DNA from: Actinomycetes bacterium | GTDB taxonomy: Bacteria > Actinomycetota > Acidimicrobiia > Acidimicrobiales > Acidimicrobilacustridaceae | Direction: 5' to 3' | NCBI GenBank assembly: GCA_029782145.1 | Contig: JAKOVH010000016.1 | Location: 186,001-250,000, forward strand | DNA: 64,000 bases | Shown here: positions 46,507 through 55,129 of the stretch, one piece after another | How the letters are laid out: each line of letters starts with the position of its first letter | How positions within the stretch are numbered: position 1 is the stretch's first letter | Program-made: the position numbers and the translations under genes | Notes under the pieces: generated by a model | The model's database searches: none | What the model was told of the DNA's origin: nothing | The model's input: the letters and a program-made list of their open reading frames with translations, nothing else

Positions 46507-46520
46507 TTAGGTTGCCCTAA
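46507..46520 (-). promoter_or_regulatory. DtxR/IdeR-type iron box
   Basis: TTAGGTTGCCCTAAC matches 13 of 19 positions of the consensus TTAGGTTAGCCTAACCTAA, with the inverted TTAGG/CCTAA arms intact. It lies 45 nt before bfd and 83 nt before the divergent HAD gene. Iron-dependent control of bfd is inferred. Confidence 0.6.
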
Positions 46521-46603
46521 CGCGCGCCGTCCGGCAACCCCTCGGGCCTTGGGCGCGCCTCGGCCACGGCATCACTCGCCCCATCGCGGGGTACGGGGCA
46601 GCC

Positions 46604-47308
46604 ATGGACGAGGGTCTGCACGCGGTCGCGCCCGGCGCGAACGAGGACCGCAGCGGCGCGCGGGCGGCCATCTTCGACCTCGACGGCACCCTCGTCGACA
46701 CGACCTACCTGCACGCCCTGGCGTGGTGGCGGGCGGGCCGGGACCTCGACATGCCCCGGCCCTTCGCCGAGCTCCACCGCCGCATCGGCATGGGCACCGA
46801 GCGGCTGCTCCATGCCGTCTACGGCGAGCTCGACGGTGAGGTCTCCGGCCGCCTCGACCGGGCCCACTCCGAGCAGTACCGGCAGCTGCACCCCGAGGTC
46901 CGCCCGCTGCCCGGCGCCGCCGACCTGCTGCGGGAGCTGAAGCGCCGCGGGTTCGTGGTGGCGGTGGCCACCTCCGGCAAGCCCGACGACGTCGAGCACG
47001 CCCGCTCGGTGCTCGGCGCGGACGACGCCATCGACGTCGAGGTGAACTCGAGCGAGGCCGACGACTCGAAACCGGCGCCCGACCTGTTCGCCATCGCCCT
47101 GGAGCGCTGCGGCGTCGGCCCGGAAGCTGCGGTGGTGGTCGGTGACACGGTGTGGGACGTGACGGCGGCGGCGCGCTGTGCCATCGCGTCGATCGGTGTG
47201 CTCACCGGCGGCCACGCCACCCAGGACCTCATCGGCGCAGGAGCCCGCTCGGTGCACCGTGACTGCGCCGAGCTGCTGCGCTCGCTCGACGCCACCGTCC
47301 TGGCGTGA
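46604..47308 (+). CDS. HAD superfamily phosphatase (phosphoglucomutase-like subfamily)
   Basis: This 234-residue protein has motif I FDLDGTLVDTT (nucleophile and acid Asp), a helical cap, motif II VATSGKPDD, motif III Lys in DDSKPAPDLF and motif IV VVGDTVWDV. It hydrolyses small phosphate esters; the substrate is unknown. It is divergent from bfd across the iron box, so iron could also affect it. Confidence 0.9.
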   Translation: MDEGLHAVAPGANEDRSGARAAIFDLDGTLVDTTYLHALAWWRAGRDLDMPRPFAELHRRIGMGTERLLHAVYGELDGEVSGRLDRAHSEQYRQLHPEVRPLPGAADLLRELKRRGFVVAVATSGKPDDVEHARSVLGADDAIDVEVNSSEADDSKPAPDLFAIALERCGVGPEAAVVVGDTVWDVTAAARCAIASIGVLTGGHATQDLIGAGARSVHRDCAELLRSLDATVLA

Positions 47309-47321
47309 CGGGTCGCCGCGC

Positions 47322-47876
47322 TCAGCGCCCGGTCGGGGGCACCGACGGCAGCCCGGCCAGCAGCTCGTAGAGCGGGTCGTGCCCGTCGCGGCGCCCGACG
47401 GCCGAGTCGGAGGGCACCGGCCAGCGGCTTCCGTCGCCGGGCGCGGTGACCCACTCGGTGGTGGCGACCCGACGGGCGATGCGCCACCCGCCGGACCCCC
47501 GCCGCTCGAAGCGGTCGAGGAACCGGAACCCCACGGTGAGGTTGCGCCGAGGGTCGGGGTCGGCCGAGCGGTGGTGGGCGACGCCGTAGGTCTCGGTGAC
47601 GGCGACGTCGCCGTCGAGGGTGCACAGGTGGTTGGCGACGACGTGCATCGTGGCGTCGTAGCGCTCGAGCAGGCGGAACGCCCAGGTGAGGAACTCCTCG
47701 AGCGTGCCGTGGAACGACCCGTGGGTGTCGGTGGCGTCGGGGTGGAAGCACGAGCGGACCAGCGCCTCGTCGAGGCGGTCGACGCCCCGGCAGTAGCGCA
47801 GGACGACCTCGTGGATCGCCTGCTTGTCGAGCAGCTCGGCCAGGGCCTCGCCGGGCGGGGGCGCGGGTGTGGTCAC
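47322..47876 (-). CDS. SnoaL-like/NTF2-fold protein
   Basis: This 184-residue protein has the SnoaL_4-type pattern LLDKQAIHEVVLRYCRGVDR, LVRSCFHPDATDTHG and a C-terminal WRIARRV strand. The fold includes dehydratases, isomerases and ring-hydroxylating dioxygenase beta-like proteins; activity is unknown. The GTG at 47876 is 8 nt after a TACGCT box. It is convergent with the HAD gene. Confidence 0.85.
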   Translation of the reverse strand: MTTPAPPPGEALAELLDKQAIHEVVLRYCRGVDRLDEALVRSCFHPDATDTHGSFHGTLEEFLTWAFRLLERYDATMHVVANHLCTLDGDVAVTETYGVAHHRSADPDPRRNLTVGFRFLDRFERRGSGGWRIARRVATTEWVTAPGDGSRWPVPSDSAVGRRDGHDPLYELLAGLPSVPPTGR

Positions 47877-47884
47877 GTCCGGCG

Positions 47885-47890
47885 AGCGTA
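47885..47890 (-). promoter_or_regulatory. TACGCT -10 box for the SnoaL-like gene
   Basis: On the minus strand TACGCT ends 8 nt before the GTG at 47876. A leaderless start is predicted. Confidence 0.5.
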
Positions 47891-47971
47891 GGTTGCCCCG
47901 ACCGACAAGACTGTCGGTGGCGGCGGTACGGGCAGGGGCCCACCGGCGCCCCGCCGCTCCCAGGACGACCC

Positions 47972-49519
47972 GTGACCGCTCCCTCTGACGCCAGCACCTC
48001 GATCGGCGTGCTCCGGCTCCCTCGCCGGGTGGTGAGGTCGGGCTGGCGCGCCGCCATGGGCCTGCCGTGGGCCGCCCAGCTGCTGGCGGTGATGGCGGTC
48101 GCGACGGTGATCGCCCGCCTCCCCGGGCTGTTGTTCAACGGCATGTTCGACCGCGACGAGGCGTACCTGGCCGTCATGGGCGACGTGGTGCGCCACGGCG
48201 GCCGTCTCTACGTCGACGTCATCGACCGCAAGCCCCCCGTGGTGCCCTTCGCCTACGGGCTGCTGCGCGAGCTCAGCGTCGACATGCGCCTGGTCCGACT
48301 GGCGTGCGCGGTGGCGGTGCTGGCCAACGGGCTCCTCGTGGCGGCGATCGTGCGCCGCCTGGTCGGCCAGCGCTCGGCCGCCATGGCCGGCGGCGTGCTC
48401 GCCGTGCTGGGCACCGCCTGGTTCCTGCCCGCCGACGGCCAGGCGGCCAACTTCGAGCTGTGGGGCCTCGCCCCGGCCACCGGCGCCGTGCTCGCCGTGC
48501 TGATCGCCCGCTCGAAGGACCGCACGGCCTGGCGCTGGTTCGCGCTGGCCGGGGCCCTCGTCGCCGTGGCCGCCAACATCAAGCAGCCCTACATCGCCGC
48601 CGGGCTGCCGATCGCGTGGGAGGCGGTGCGCCATCCGGCGCGCCGCCGCACCGTGGTGGCGGGCGTCGGCGGCGCCCTGCTGGCCACCCTGCCCCTCGCC
48701 GCGCTCGCCGACCTGGGCCTGCTGTGGCGCTGGGCGTGGGCCGACAACGGCGACTACCTCGACGGTGGCCTCTCGACGGCCCGGGCGCTGGGCGTCGGCG
48801 TCGGCCTCACCGTGGTGTTCCTCTGCTTCCACCTGCCGCTGCTGTACGGCCTGCTGGCCGCGGCCACCCGCCGGGTGAAGCTCGACCTCACCATCGGCAT
48901 CTGGGCGCTCGCCTCCCTCGCCGTGATCCCCCTCGGGCTGCGCTTCTTCGGGCACTACTACCAGCAGCTCGTGCCGCCGCTGGCCGTGCTGACCGGCACC
49001 GCCCTCGCCACCGCGCCGCGCTGGGCCTGGCGGGTCGTGGCCGCCGCCACCGTGATCGCCACCGGGGTGCTGGCCATGGTGTCGTTCGCCCACCGCCCCG
49101 ACCTCACAGACTTCACCGAGGTCGGCCGCTACGTGCAGCAGACCACCACGCCCGACGACCGCATCCTGGTGTGGGGGGCGGTGCCCGACGTGTACGTGTC
49201 GGCCCAGCGCATGCCCGCCGGGATCTTCCTCCACGACGGCTACCTCACCGGCAACTGGGCCAGCCGCGAGCAGGTGCTCGACGCCGCCGTCATCACCGAG
49301 CAGCCCTACCGCGACCGCTGGTCGATGTTCCTCGCCGACCTGGCCGACGACCCTCCCGAGCTGATCGTCGACGCGGCCCGGCCGGGCACCGACTGGGCCG
49401 GCTACGCACCGAGCCGCTACCCGCTGGGCGCCCTGCTCGACGCGTGCTACCAGCCGGCGGCCCGCCTCGACGGCCTGCCCGTCTGGCGGCGCGACCACGC
49501 CGCCTGCCCCACCCCGTAG
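47972..49519 (+). CDS. GT39/ArnT-like membrane glycosyltransferase
   Basis: This 515-residue protein has about eleven membrane helices. The first external loop carries FDRDEAYLAVMG, with the acidic pair expected of the polyprenyl-phosphate-sugar-dependent GT-C fold, followed by DVIDRKPPVVPFAYGLLREL. A soluble C-terminal part (DDRILVWGAVPDVYVSAQRM) follows. It likely transfers a lipid-linked sugar to an external acceptor. The GTG follows AGGA. No glycan operon surrounds it. Confidence 0.8.
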   Translation: MTAPSDASTSIGVLRLPRRVVRSGWRAAMGLPWAAQLLAVMAVATVIARLPGLLFNGMFDRDEAYLAVMGDVVRHGGRLYVDVIDRKPPVVPFAYGLLRELSVDMRLVRLACAVAVLANGLLVAAIVRRLVGQRSAAMAGGVLAVLGTAWFLPADGQAANFELWGLAPATGAVLAVLIARSKDRTAWRWFALAGALVAVAANIKQPYIAAGLPIAWEAVRHPARRRTVVAGVGGALLATLPLAALADLGLLWRWAWADNGDYLDGGLSTARALGVGVGLTVVFLCFHLPLLYGLLAAATRRVKLDLTIGIWALASLAVIPLGLRFFGHYYQQLVPPLAVLTGTALATAPRWAWRVVAAATVIATGVLAMVSFAHRPDLTDFTEVGRYVQQTTTPDDRILVWGAVPDVYVSAQRMPAGIFLHDGYLTGNWASREQVLDAAVITEQPYRDRWSMFLADLADDPPELIVDAARPGTDWAGYAPSRYPLGALLDACYQPAARLDGLPVWRRDHAACPTP

Positions 49520-49523
49520 CCGG

Positions 49524-49557
49524 CACGGGCGCGCCGGCGCTCGAGGTGCGCGCCGTG
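49524..49557 (+). terminator. Stem-loop after the glycosyltransferase gene
   Basis: CACGGGCGCGC pairs with GCGCGCCGTG across a 13-nt loop with one bulged base, 4 nt after the stop. No T-tract. Confidence 0.45.
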
Positions 49558-49613
49558 CGGTCATCGGTCACCTGGGGATTGCCTCACGGCGCGGCGCTGT
49601 TACTAATGGAACT

Positions 49614-49635
49614 GCGGCGTTGCGATATTCGCCGC
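49614..49635 (+). promoter_or_regulatory. Inverted repeat and AT-rich patch upstream of the MFS gene
   Basis: GCGGCG and CGCCGC flank the AT-rich 10-mer TTGCGATATT, with GTTACTAATGG about 14 nt upstream. This is the only AT-rich stretch in the gap and is likely the promoter/operator of the efflux gene at 49673. The regulator is unknown. Confidence 0.4.
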
Positions 49636-49672
49636 TCGCCCCCCGACCGCCCCCCACACCGACCGAGGCCTC

Positions 49673-51325
49673 GTGGATCCCGACACGACCTACCGCCGCC
49701 GCTGGTACACGCTGCTCGTGCTGTGCATGAGCCTGCTGGTGATCGGCATCGACAACACCATCTTGAACGTCGCCCTGCCGACGCTGTCCGAGCAGCTGGG
49801 CGCCTCGAGCTCGCAGCTGCAGTGGATCGTCGACTCCTACGTCATCGTCTTCGCCGGGCTGCTCCTGACCGCCGGCGCCCTGGGCGACCGCTTCGGGCGC
49901 AAGAAGGCCCTGACCGCCGGCCTGGTGGTGTTCGGGCTCGGCTCTGTGCTCGCCGCCTTCTCCGGCAGCGCCGACCACCTGATCGCCACCCGCGCCCTCA
50001 TGGGTGCGGCCGCGGCGTTCATCATGCCCTCGACGTTGTCGATCCTCACCAACGTCTTCACCGACGTGCAGGAGCGGGCCAAGGCGATCGGCGTGTGGGC
50101 CGGCGTCTCGGCGCTCGGCATCGCCATCGGCCCCCTCGCCGGCGGTTGGCTGCTCGAGCACTTCTCGTGGGGCTCGGTCTTCCTCGTCAACATCCCGTTC
50201 GTGGCCGCCGCCCTGGTGGCCGGCCACTTCCTGGTGCCCGAGTCGGCCGACCCGCAGGCGCCCCGCCTCGACCTCGTCGGCGCCGCCCTGTCGATCGGCG
50301 GCCTGGTGACGTTCCTGTGGGGGATCATCGAGGCGCCCTCCAAGGGGTGGACCTCGCCCGAGGTGCTCGTGGCCTTCGCCATCGGCGTGGCCGTGCTCGG
50401 CGTGTTCGTGACCTGGGAGCTGCGCTCCGACCACCCCATGCTCGACGTGCGGTTCTTCCGCAACCCGCGGTTCTCCGCCGCCAGCGCGGCCATCACCCTG
50501 GCGTTCTTCGCCATGTTCGGCGCCATGTTCGTGCTCACGCAGTACCTGCAGGCGGTGCTCGGCTTCACCGCCCTGCAGGCCGGGCTGCGCCTGGTGCCCA
50601 TCTCGCTGGTGTTGATGGTGGTGGCGCCCACCGCCAACATCTGGGTGAGGAAGTTCGGGTCCAAGTACGTGGTGGCCGCCGGCCTGGTCGTCGCCGCCGT
50701 GGGCATGGTCCTGATGGGCCAGCTCGACGTGAGCACGCCGGGCTGGAAGGTCGTCGGCGTGCTGGCCCTGCTCGGCGTCGGCATGGGCAACGTCATGGCC
50801 CCGGCCACCGACTCGATCATGGGCTCGCTGCCCAGGGAGCGAGCCGGCGTGGGCTCCGCGGTCAACGACACCACGAGGGAGATCGGCGGCGCCCTCGGCG
50901 TGGCCGTGATCGGCTCGCTGCTGGCCTCGAGCTACCGCAGCACCATGGGCGCGGCGGTGTCGGGTGCGCCCCTGCCGGCCGAGGCGGCGGCCGCCGTGAA
51001 GGACTCCATCGGCGGCGCCGTGGTGGTGTCGCAGAAGGCGTCGGCGCAGTTCCCCGAGCAGGCGGCGCAGCTGCTCGCCACCGCCCGCGACTCGTTCGTG
51101 TCGGCCATGCGCCCGGCCATGCTGGTCGGCGCCGGCTTCATCCTGCTCGGCGCGCTCGTCGTGCTGCTGTTCCTGCCGGCGAGCCACGCCGTGGAGGTGG
51201 AGCTGCCGGCCGACGTCGAGGACGGCACCGTTGCCGAGCCGGCGCCCGCGCCCGCGGCCACCCCTGCGGGTGCCGCGTCGGCGGCAGTGGACGGCCAGCG
51301 GGGCCGGGCCGGCTCCGACGCCTGA
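49673..51325 (+). CDS. MFS drug efflux transporter, DHA2 (EmrB/QacA) family
   Basis: This 550-residue protein has 14 predicted membrane helices. The DHA2 signatures are LLVIGIDNTILNVALPTL (motif D1), GDRFGRKKALTAG (motif A) and a motif-C-like GVSALGIAIGPLAGGWLLE. It exports drugs or lipophilic compounds by proton exchange. The C-terminal ~50 residues are an Ala/Pro-rich cytoplasmic tail. The GTG follows GAGG. Confidence 0.92.
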   Translation: MDPDTTYRRRWYTLLVLCMSLLVIGIDNTILNVALPTLSEQLGASSSQLQWIVDSYVIVFAGLLLTAGALGDRFGRKKALTAGLVVFGLGSVLAAFSGSADHLIATRALMGAAAAFIMPSTLSILTNVFTDVQERAKAIGVWAGVSALGIAIGPLAGGWLLEHFSWGSVFLVNIPFVAAALVAGHFLVPESADPQAPRLDLVGAALSIGGLVTFLWGIIEAPSKGWTSPEVLVAFAIGVAVLGVFVTWELRSDHPMLDVRFFRNPRFSAASAAITLAFFAMFGAMFVLTQYLQAVLGFTALQAGLRLVPISLVLMVVAPTANIWVRKFGSKYVVAAGLVVAAVGMVLMGQLDVSTPGWKVVGVLALLGVGMGNVMAPATDSIMGSLPRERAGVGSAVNDTTREIGGALGVAVIGSLLASSYRSTMGAAVSGAPLPAEAAAAVKDSIGGAVVVSQKASAQFPEQAAQLLATARDSFVSAMRPAMLVGAGFILLGALVVLLFLPASHAVEVELPADVEDGTVAEPAPAPAATPAGAASAAVDGQRGRAGSDA

Positions 51326-51337
51326 GCCGGCCGCGGA

Positions 51338-52096
51338 TCAGTCGACGGCCAGCACGCCGCCGTCGACGATCAGGGCCTGCCCGGTGATGAACGACGCCGC
51401 CCCGCTCAGCAAGAACGCCACCGGCTCGCCGATCTCGGAGGGTTGGCCGATGCGCCCGAGCGGGGAGCTGGCCTCGAAGCGGCCGCGCACGTCCGGCACG
51501 CCCAGCGCAGGGGCCAGCATCGGCGTCTCGACGTAGCCGGGGCACACCGCGTTGACCCGGATGCCGTCGGGGCCGAAGCGCTCGGCCATCGAGCGCACGG
51601 CCCCGAGCAGGCCGGCCTTCGACGCGCAGTAGGCGGGTATGGCGGCGTTGCCGATCCAGCCCTCGATGGAGGAGATGCCCACCACCGCGGCGCCCGAGCT
51701 CGACATGAGGTCGGGCAGCAGTGCCTGCACCAGCAGGGGGAAGGCCCGCAGGTTCACGGCCATCACGAAGTCCCACCCGGCCTCGTCGAGCTCGCCGACG
51801 GGCTGGGCCACCACGGTGCCGGCGGCGTGCACCAGCCCGCCGACCGTGCCCACGACCGACCGGCTGCGCTCGAGCGCCTCGGCGAAGCGCGACGAGTCGG
51901 TGACGTCGATGCCGAGGCCCACCGCGGGCACGCCGTGGACGCGGGTGATCTCGTCGGCTGCGCCGGCGGCCCGGTCGGGGTCGAGGTCCCAGAGCGCGAC
52001 GGGGCGGCCTCGGGCGGCCAGCGCGACCGCGCTGGCCCGGCCGATGCCCGACGCGCCGCCCGTCACCACCACTGCGGACGTGCTCTCGTTGCCCAT
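51338..52096 (-). CDS. Short-chain dehydrogenase/reductase
   Basis: This 252-residue classical SDR has the cofactor motif VTGGASGIGRASAVALAARG, an HAAG motif in place of NNAG (VHAAGTVV), Ser in GISSIEG and the catalytic AYCASKAG (Y-x-x-x-K). It uses NAD(P)(H) on an unknown alcohol or ketone. The ATG at 52096 follows AGAGGGGGAA. It lies downstream of the PadR gene and a putative operator. Confidence 0.9.
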   Translation of the reverse strand: MGNESTSAVVVTGGASGIGRASAVALAARGRPVALWDLDPDRAAGAADEITRVHGVPAVGLGIDVTDSSRFAEALERSRSVVGTVGGLVHAAGTVVAQPVGELDEAGWDFVMAVNLRAFPLLVQALLPDLMSSSGAAVVGISSIEGWIGNAAIPAYCASKAGLLGAVRSMAERFGPDGIRVNAVCPGYVETPMLAPALGVPDVRGRFEASSPLGRIGQPSEIGEPVAFLLSGAASFITGQALIVDGGVLAVD

Positions 52097-52132
52097 CGTT
52101 CCCCCTCTGGTCGCCGGGCCGCTCGGACCCTG

Positions 52133-52146
52133 TAGATGGTCGTCTA
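52133..52146 (-). promoter_or_regulatory. Putative operator palindrome before the SDR gene
   Basis: TAGATGGTCGTCTA has inverted TAGA/TCTA arms with near-symmetric centre. It overlaps the PadR stop codon and lies 36 nt upstream of the SDR start. It could bind the PadR protein or another regulator; this is inference. Confidence 0.4.
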
Positions 52147-52761
52147 ACTGTCGTGGCGCTGCAGCCGGTCGAGGTCGGCGAGCATCTCGTCGGCCAGGGC
52201 CAGCTCGTCCTCGATGCGCCGGCACGTCCAGCCCGCCACCAGCGCGGGGTAGGACCAGTCGGGCTCACCGGCGGCGACGCGCTGGGACTCCCTCGCGTCG
52301 TCGAGCTCGGCGCGCAACCGCTCGCGGTGGGCCACGACCTGCTCCCGCAGCCGCTCGGGCGGCGCCACGTGCCCCAGCCAGACCCGGAGCATGAGGCCGT
52401 GCTTGAGCACCGGCGCCTCGGCGTCGGTCTCGACCTGCCAGCGCTCGAGCGCGGTCAGCCCCTCGGCGGTGATGCGGTACACCCGCTTGCCGCGCACGTC
52501 GTCGCGCGCCACCACCCGGCTGGCGACCAGCCCGAGCTCCTCGAGGCGGCGCAGCTCGGCGTAGATCTGGCTGGTGGCCGGGCTCCAGTAGAAGAAGCGC
52601 AGGATGGCGTCGGCCCACTGCTTGACGTCGTAGCCGGACAGCTCACGGCCGAAGCTCAACAGGCCCAGCACCGCCCACGCGGTGGCCGGGATGGGCGGCA
52701 CCGACGGCTCCTCGACCGCCCGCGCCACCGCCTTGGTCCCCCGCGGCCCCTTCGCCTTCAC
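52144..52761 (-). CDS. PadR family transcriptional regulator
   Basis: This 205-residue protein has a PadR winged-helix (AWAVLGLLSFGRELSGYDVK, SQIYAELRRLEELGLVASRV, RVYRITAEGLTALERW). A C-terminal helical dimerisation domain (LREQVVAHRERLRAELDDAR) follows. The start is the GTG at 52761, but the frame is open upstream, so the N-terminal 20 residues are uncertain. It is adjacent to the SDR gene on the same strand. Confidence 0.87.
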   Translation of the reverse strand: MKAKGPRGTKAVARAVEEPSVPPIPATAWAVLGLLSFGRELSGYDVKQWADAILRFFYWSPATSQIYAELRRLEELGLVASRVVARDDVRGKRVYRITAEGLTALERWQVETDAEAPVLKHGLMLRVWLGHVAPPERLREQVVAHRERLRAELDDARESQRVAAGEPDWSYPALVAGWTCRRIEDELALADEMLADLDRLQRHDS

Positions 52762-52802
52762 CGGGCCATCCCACCACAGCGCACTGCGAGCTTCAATCCC
52801 GA

Positions 52803-54260
52803 CTAGCGCGGTTCGGAACTCGTCGGGGGCGGCCAGGGGGCGGTGCGGGGCCAGGGCATGGCCTGCTCGAGCTGGGCGGCGAGGCGCAGCAGCGTGGCCT
52901 CGCCACCCATGCGCCCGGCGAACTGGAGCCCGAACGGCAGGCCGTCGGCGTCGAGGCCGGCCGGCACCGACATGGCGGGCTGGCCGGTGACGTTGAAGAC
53001 GCCGGTGAAGTCGGTGAAGCGGCCGGCCCGGGTGACCATCGACTCCAGGTCGTTGGCGTCCAGGTAGCCGAGCTCGGGCACCGGCACCGCGATGGCCGGG
53101 GTGAGCCAGAGGTCCCACGACTCGTGGAAGCGGCCGAGGTCGTGGCTCACCCGCTCGAGGCCGATGCCGGCGCGGGCGAGCACGGTGGCCGGCGCGGCGG
53201 AGAGGCCGTCGTGGATGGCCCGGGTGAGCGCTTCGAGGTCGTCGTCGGCCAGCGGCCGCCCGAGCTCGGCCAGCCGGTCCTCGATGGCGACGGCGGACAC
53301 CACGCCCATGATCGTGCTCATGGCGGTGGTCACGAGCGCCGGGTCGTAGACGGGGGAGGCCTCCTCGACGGTGTGGCCCATCGAGCGCAGCAGCTCGACG
53401 GTGCGCTCCAGCGCCGCGACCGCCGCCGGATGCCCGTCGTTGCCGTTGACCGAGCGGGTGGCGTAGGCGATGCGCAACGTCTCGGGTGCCGAGGCCAGGG
53501 CGGCGGTGAACGAGCCCTCGGGCGGCGGGGCGGGAGAGGCGTAGGGGTCGCCGGTCATGGGCCCGGCCACCGCGTCGAGCAGGGCGGCGCTGTCGCGCAC
53601 GGTGCGGGTGACGGCGTGGCCGACGGCCATCGGGTAGACGCCGACGCCCGGGCCCGGCCACGCCGGGGTGCGACCCCGCGTGGGCTTGAGGCCGAACAGC
53701 CCGCACGACGAGGCGGGGATGCGGATGGAGCCGCCGCCGTCGTTGGCGTGGGCCGACGGCACGATGCCGGCCGCCACCGCCGCCGCCGACCCGCCCGAGG
53801 AGCCGCCGGTGGAGTGCGTGGTGCGCCACGGGTTGCGCGTCGGACCGTGGGCGAGCGGCTCGGTGCTGGCGTTCTTGCCGAGCTCGGGCGAGTTGGTGTT
53901 GCCCAGGATGACGAGGCCGGCCGCCTTGTAGCGCCGGGCCAGCTCGGAGTCCTCGGCGGCGACGTTGCCGACCCACAGGCGCGACCCGCGGGTGGAGGGG
54001 AGCCCGGCCACGTCGCAGCCCAGGTCCTTCACCAGGAACGGCACCCCGCCGAGCCGGCCGCGGGGGCCGGCGTCGGCCTCGGCCAACGCCTGCTCGAAGC
54101 GGGTGGCGACCACGGCGTTGAGCACGGGGTTGCGCTCCTCGATGCGGGCGATGGCCGCTTCGATGAGCTCCCGGGCGGTGACGTCGCCACCGGCGACCAG
54201 GCCGGCGAGGCCCACGGTGTCGTGGTCGTCGAGGAGCGCGTGGACGTCGTTGGCGGCCAT
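52803..54260 (-). CDS. Amidase signature enzyme
   Basis: This 485-residue protein has the Ser-cisSer-Lys triad of the amidase family: Lys in [20 protein letters not shown], Ser in [17 protein letters not shown] and Ser in [20 protein letters not shown]. It hydrolyses linear amides; the substrate is unknown, and no gatB/gatC lies nearby, so it is not likely GatA. The ATG is at 54260. Confidence 0.92.
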   Translation of the reverse strand: MAANDVHALLDDHDTVGLAGLVAGGDVTARELIEAAIARIEERNPVLNAVVATRFEQALAEADAGPRGRLGGVPFLVKDLGCDVAGLPSTRGSRLWVGNVAAEDSELARRYKAAGLVILGNTNSPELGKNASTEPLAHGPTRNPWRTTHSTGGSSGGSAAAVAAGIVPSAHANDGGGSIRIPASSCGLFGLKPTRGRTPAWPGPGVGVYPMAVGHAVTRTVRDSAALLDAVAGPMTGDPYASPAPPPEGSFTAALASAPETLRIAYATRSVNGNDGHPAAVAALERTVELLRSMGHTVEEASPVYDPALVTTAMSTIMGVVSAVAIEDRLAELGRPLADDDLEALTRAIHDGLSAAPATVLARAGIGLERVSHDLGRFHESWDLWLTPAIAVPVPELGYLDANDLESMVTRAGRFTDFTGVFNVTGQPAMSVPAGLDADGLPFGLQFAGRMGGEATLLRLAAQLEQAMPWPRTAPWPPPTSSEPR

Positions 54261-54320
54261 GGCTCAGCTTGGCACGCCCCACCTGTCGCGTTCACCGGAC
54301 AGCGCGGCGAGCGAGGCTGC

Positions 54321-54326
54321 TAGACA
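54321..54326 (+). promoter_or_regulatory. TAGACA -10-like box for the SDR at 54333
   Basis: TAGACA ends 6 nt before the ATG with no ribosome site. It is weaker than the other boxes because the last base is A. Confidence 0.35.
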
Positions 54327-54332
54327 CGGCCC

Positions 54333-55112
54333 ATGGCAGACGAGGGGGTGCTGGCCGGGCAGCGGGCGCTGGTCGTCGGGGGCAGCAGCGGCATCGGCCT
54401 GGCCACGGCCCGGCTGCTGGCCGCCGACGGGTGCCGGGTCGCCATCGCCGGTCGCGACGAGGCCCGGCTCACCGGCGCGGTGGTGGGCCTGGCTGCCGAG
54501 GGCCTCGAGGTGCACCCGGTGCGGTGCGACACCATGGTCACCGCGGAGGTGGCCGCGGCCGTCGACGCCGCCAGCGAGGGCGACGGGCTCGACATCGCCG
54601 TCACCGTGCCGGGCGGGGGCACGCCCAGCAACGTGCTCGACTACGACCCCGACCAGTTCTCGGCCGAGGTCGACAAGAACGTGCGGCCGGTGTTCACCCT
54701 GCTGAAGTTCGCCGGCGAAGCGATGACCCGGGGCGGCTCGTTCGTGGCCGTGTCGTCCACCGCGGCGGTGTTCTCCACGCGCGGCCTGGCGTCGTACCGG
54801 GCGGGCAAGGCAGCGGTCGACGCCCTCGTCGACGCGGCCGCCGACGAGCTGGGGGAGCGGGGCATCCGGGTCAACTCGGTGCGCCCGGGCCTCACCCGCA
54901 CCGAGAGCACCACCGGCATCTTCGCCAACTCGGCGCTGTTCGCCCGCTTCCTCGAGCAGCAGCCCCTCGCCCGCGGTGGCGAGGCCGGCGACATCGCCGC
55001 CGCCATCCGGTTCCTCGCCGGCCCCGAGTCGTCGTGGATCACCGGCCAGCACCTCACCGTCGACGGCGGGCACACCCTGCGGGCCTTCCCCGACATGCGC
55101 CCGCCGGCCTGA
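54333..55112 (+). CDS. Short-chain dehydrogenase/reductase
   Basis: This 259-residue SDR has cofactor motif VVGGSSGIGLATARLLAADG, VTVPGGGTPS in place of NNAG, Ser in VAVSSTAAVF and the catalytic YRAGK. The C-terminus GPESSWITGQHLTVDGGHTL is typical. The substrate is unknown. It is divergent from the amidase. Confidence 0.9.
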   Translation: MADEGVLAGQRALVVGGSSGIGLATARLLAADGCRVAIAGRDEARLTGAVVGLAAEGLEVHPVRCDTMVTAEVAAAVDAASEGDGLDIAVTVPGGGTPSNVLDYDPDQFSAEVDKNVRPVFTLLKFAGEAMTRGGSFVAVSSTAAVFSTRGLASYRAGKAAVDALVDAAADELGERGIRVNSVRPGLTRTESTTGIFANSALFARFLEQQPLARGGEAGDIAAAIRFLAGPESSWITGQHLTVDGGHTLRAFPDMRPPA

Positions 55113-55129
55113 CCGACGCCGGACGAGGG

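Noticed and set aside
52803..54260. GatA subunit of the amidotransferase complex
   Set aside because: The amidase signature is present, but there is no gatB or gatC nearby and the sequence looks like a general amidase.
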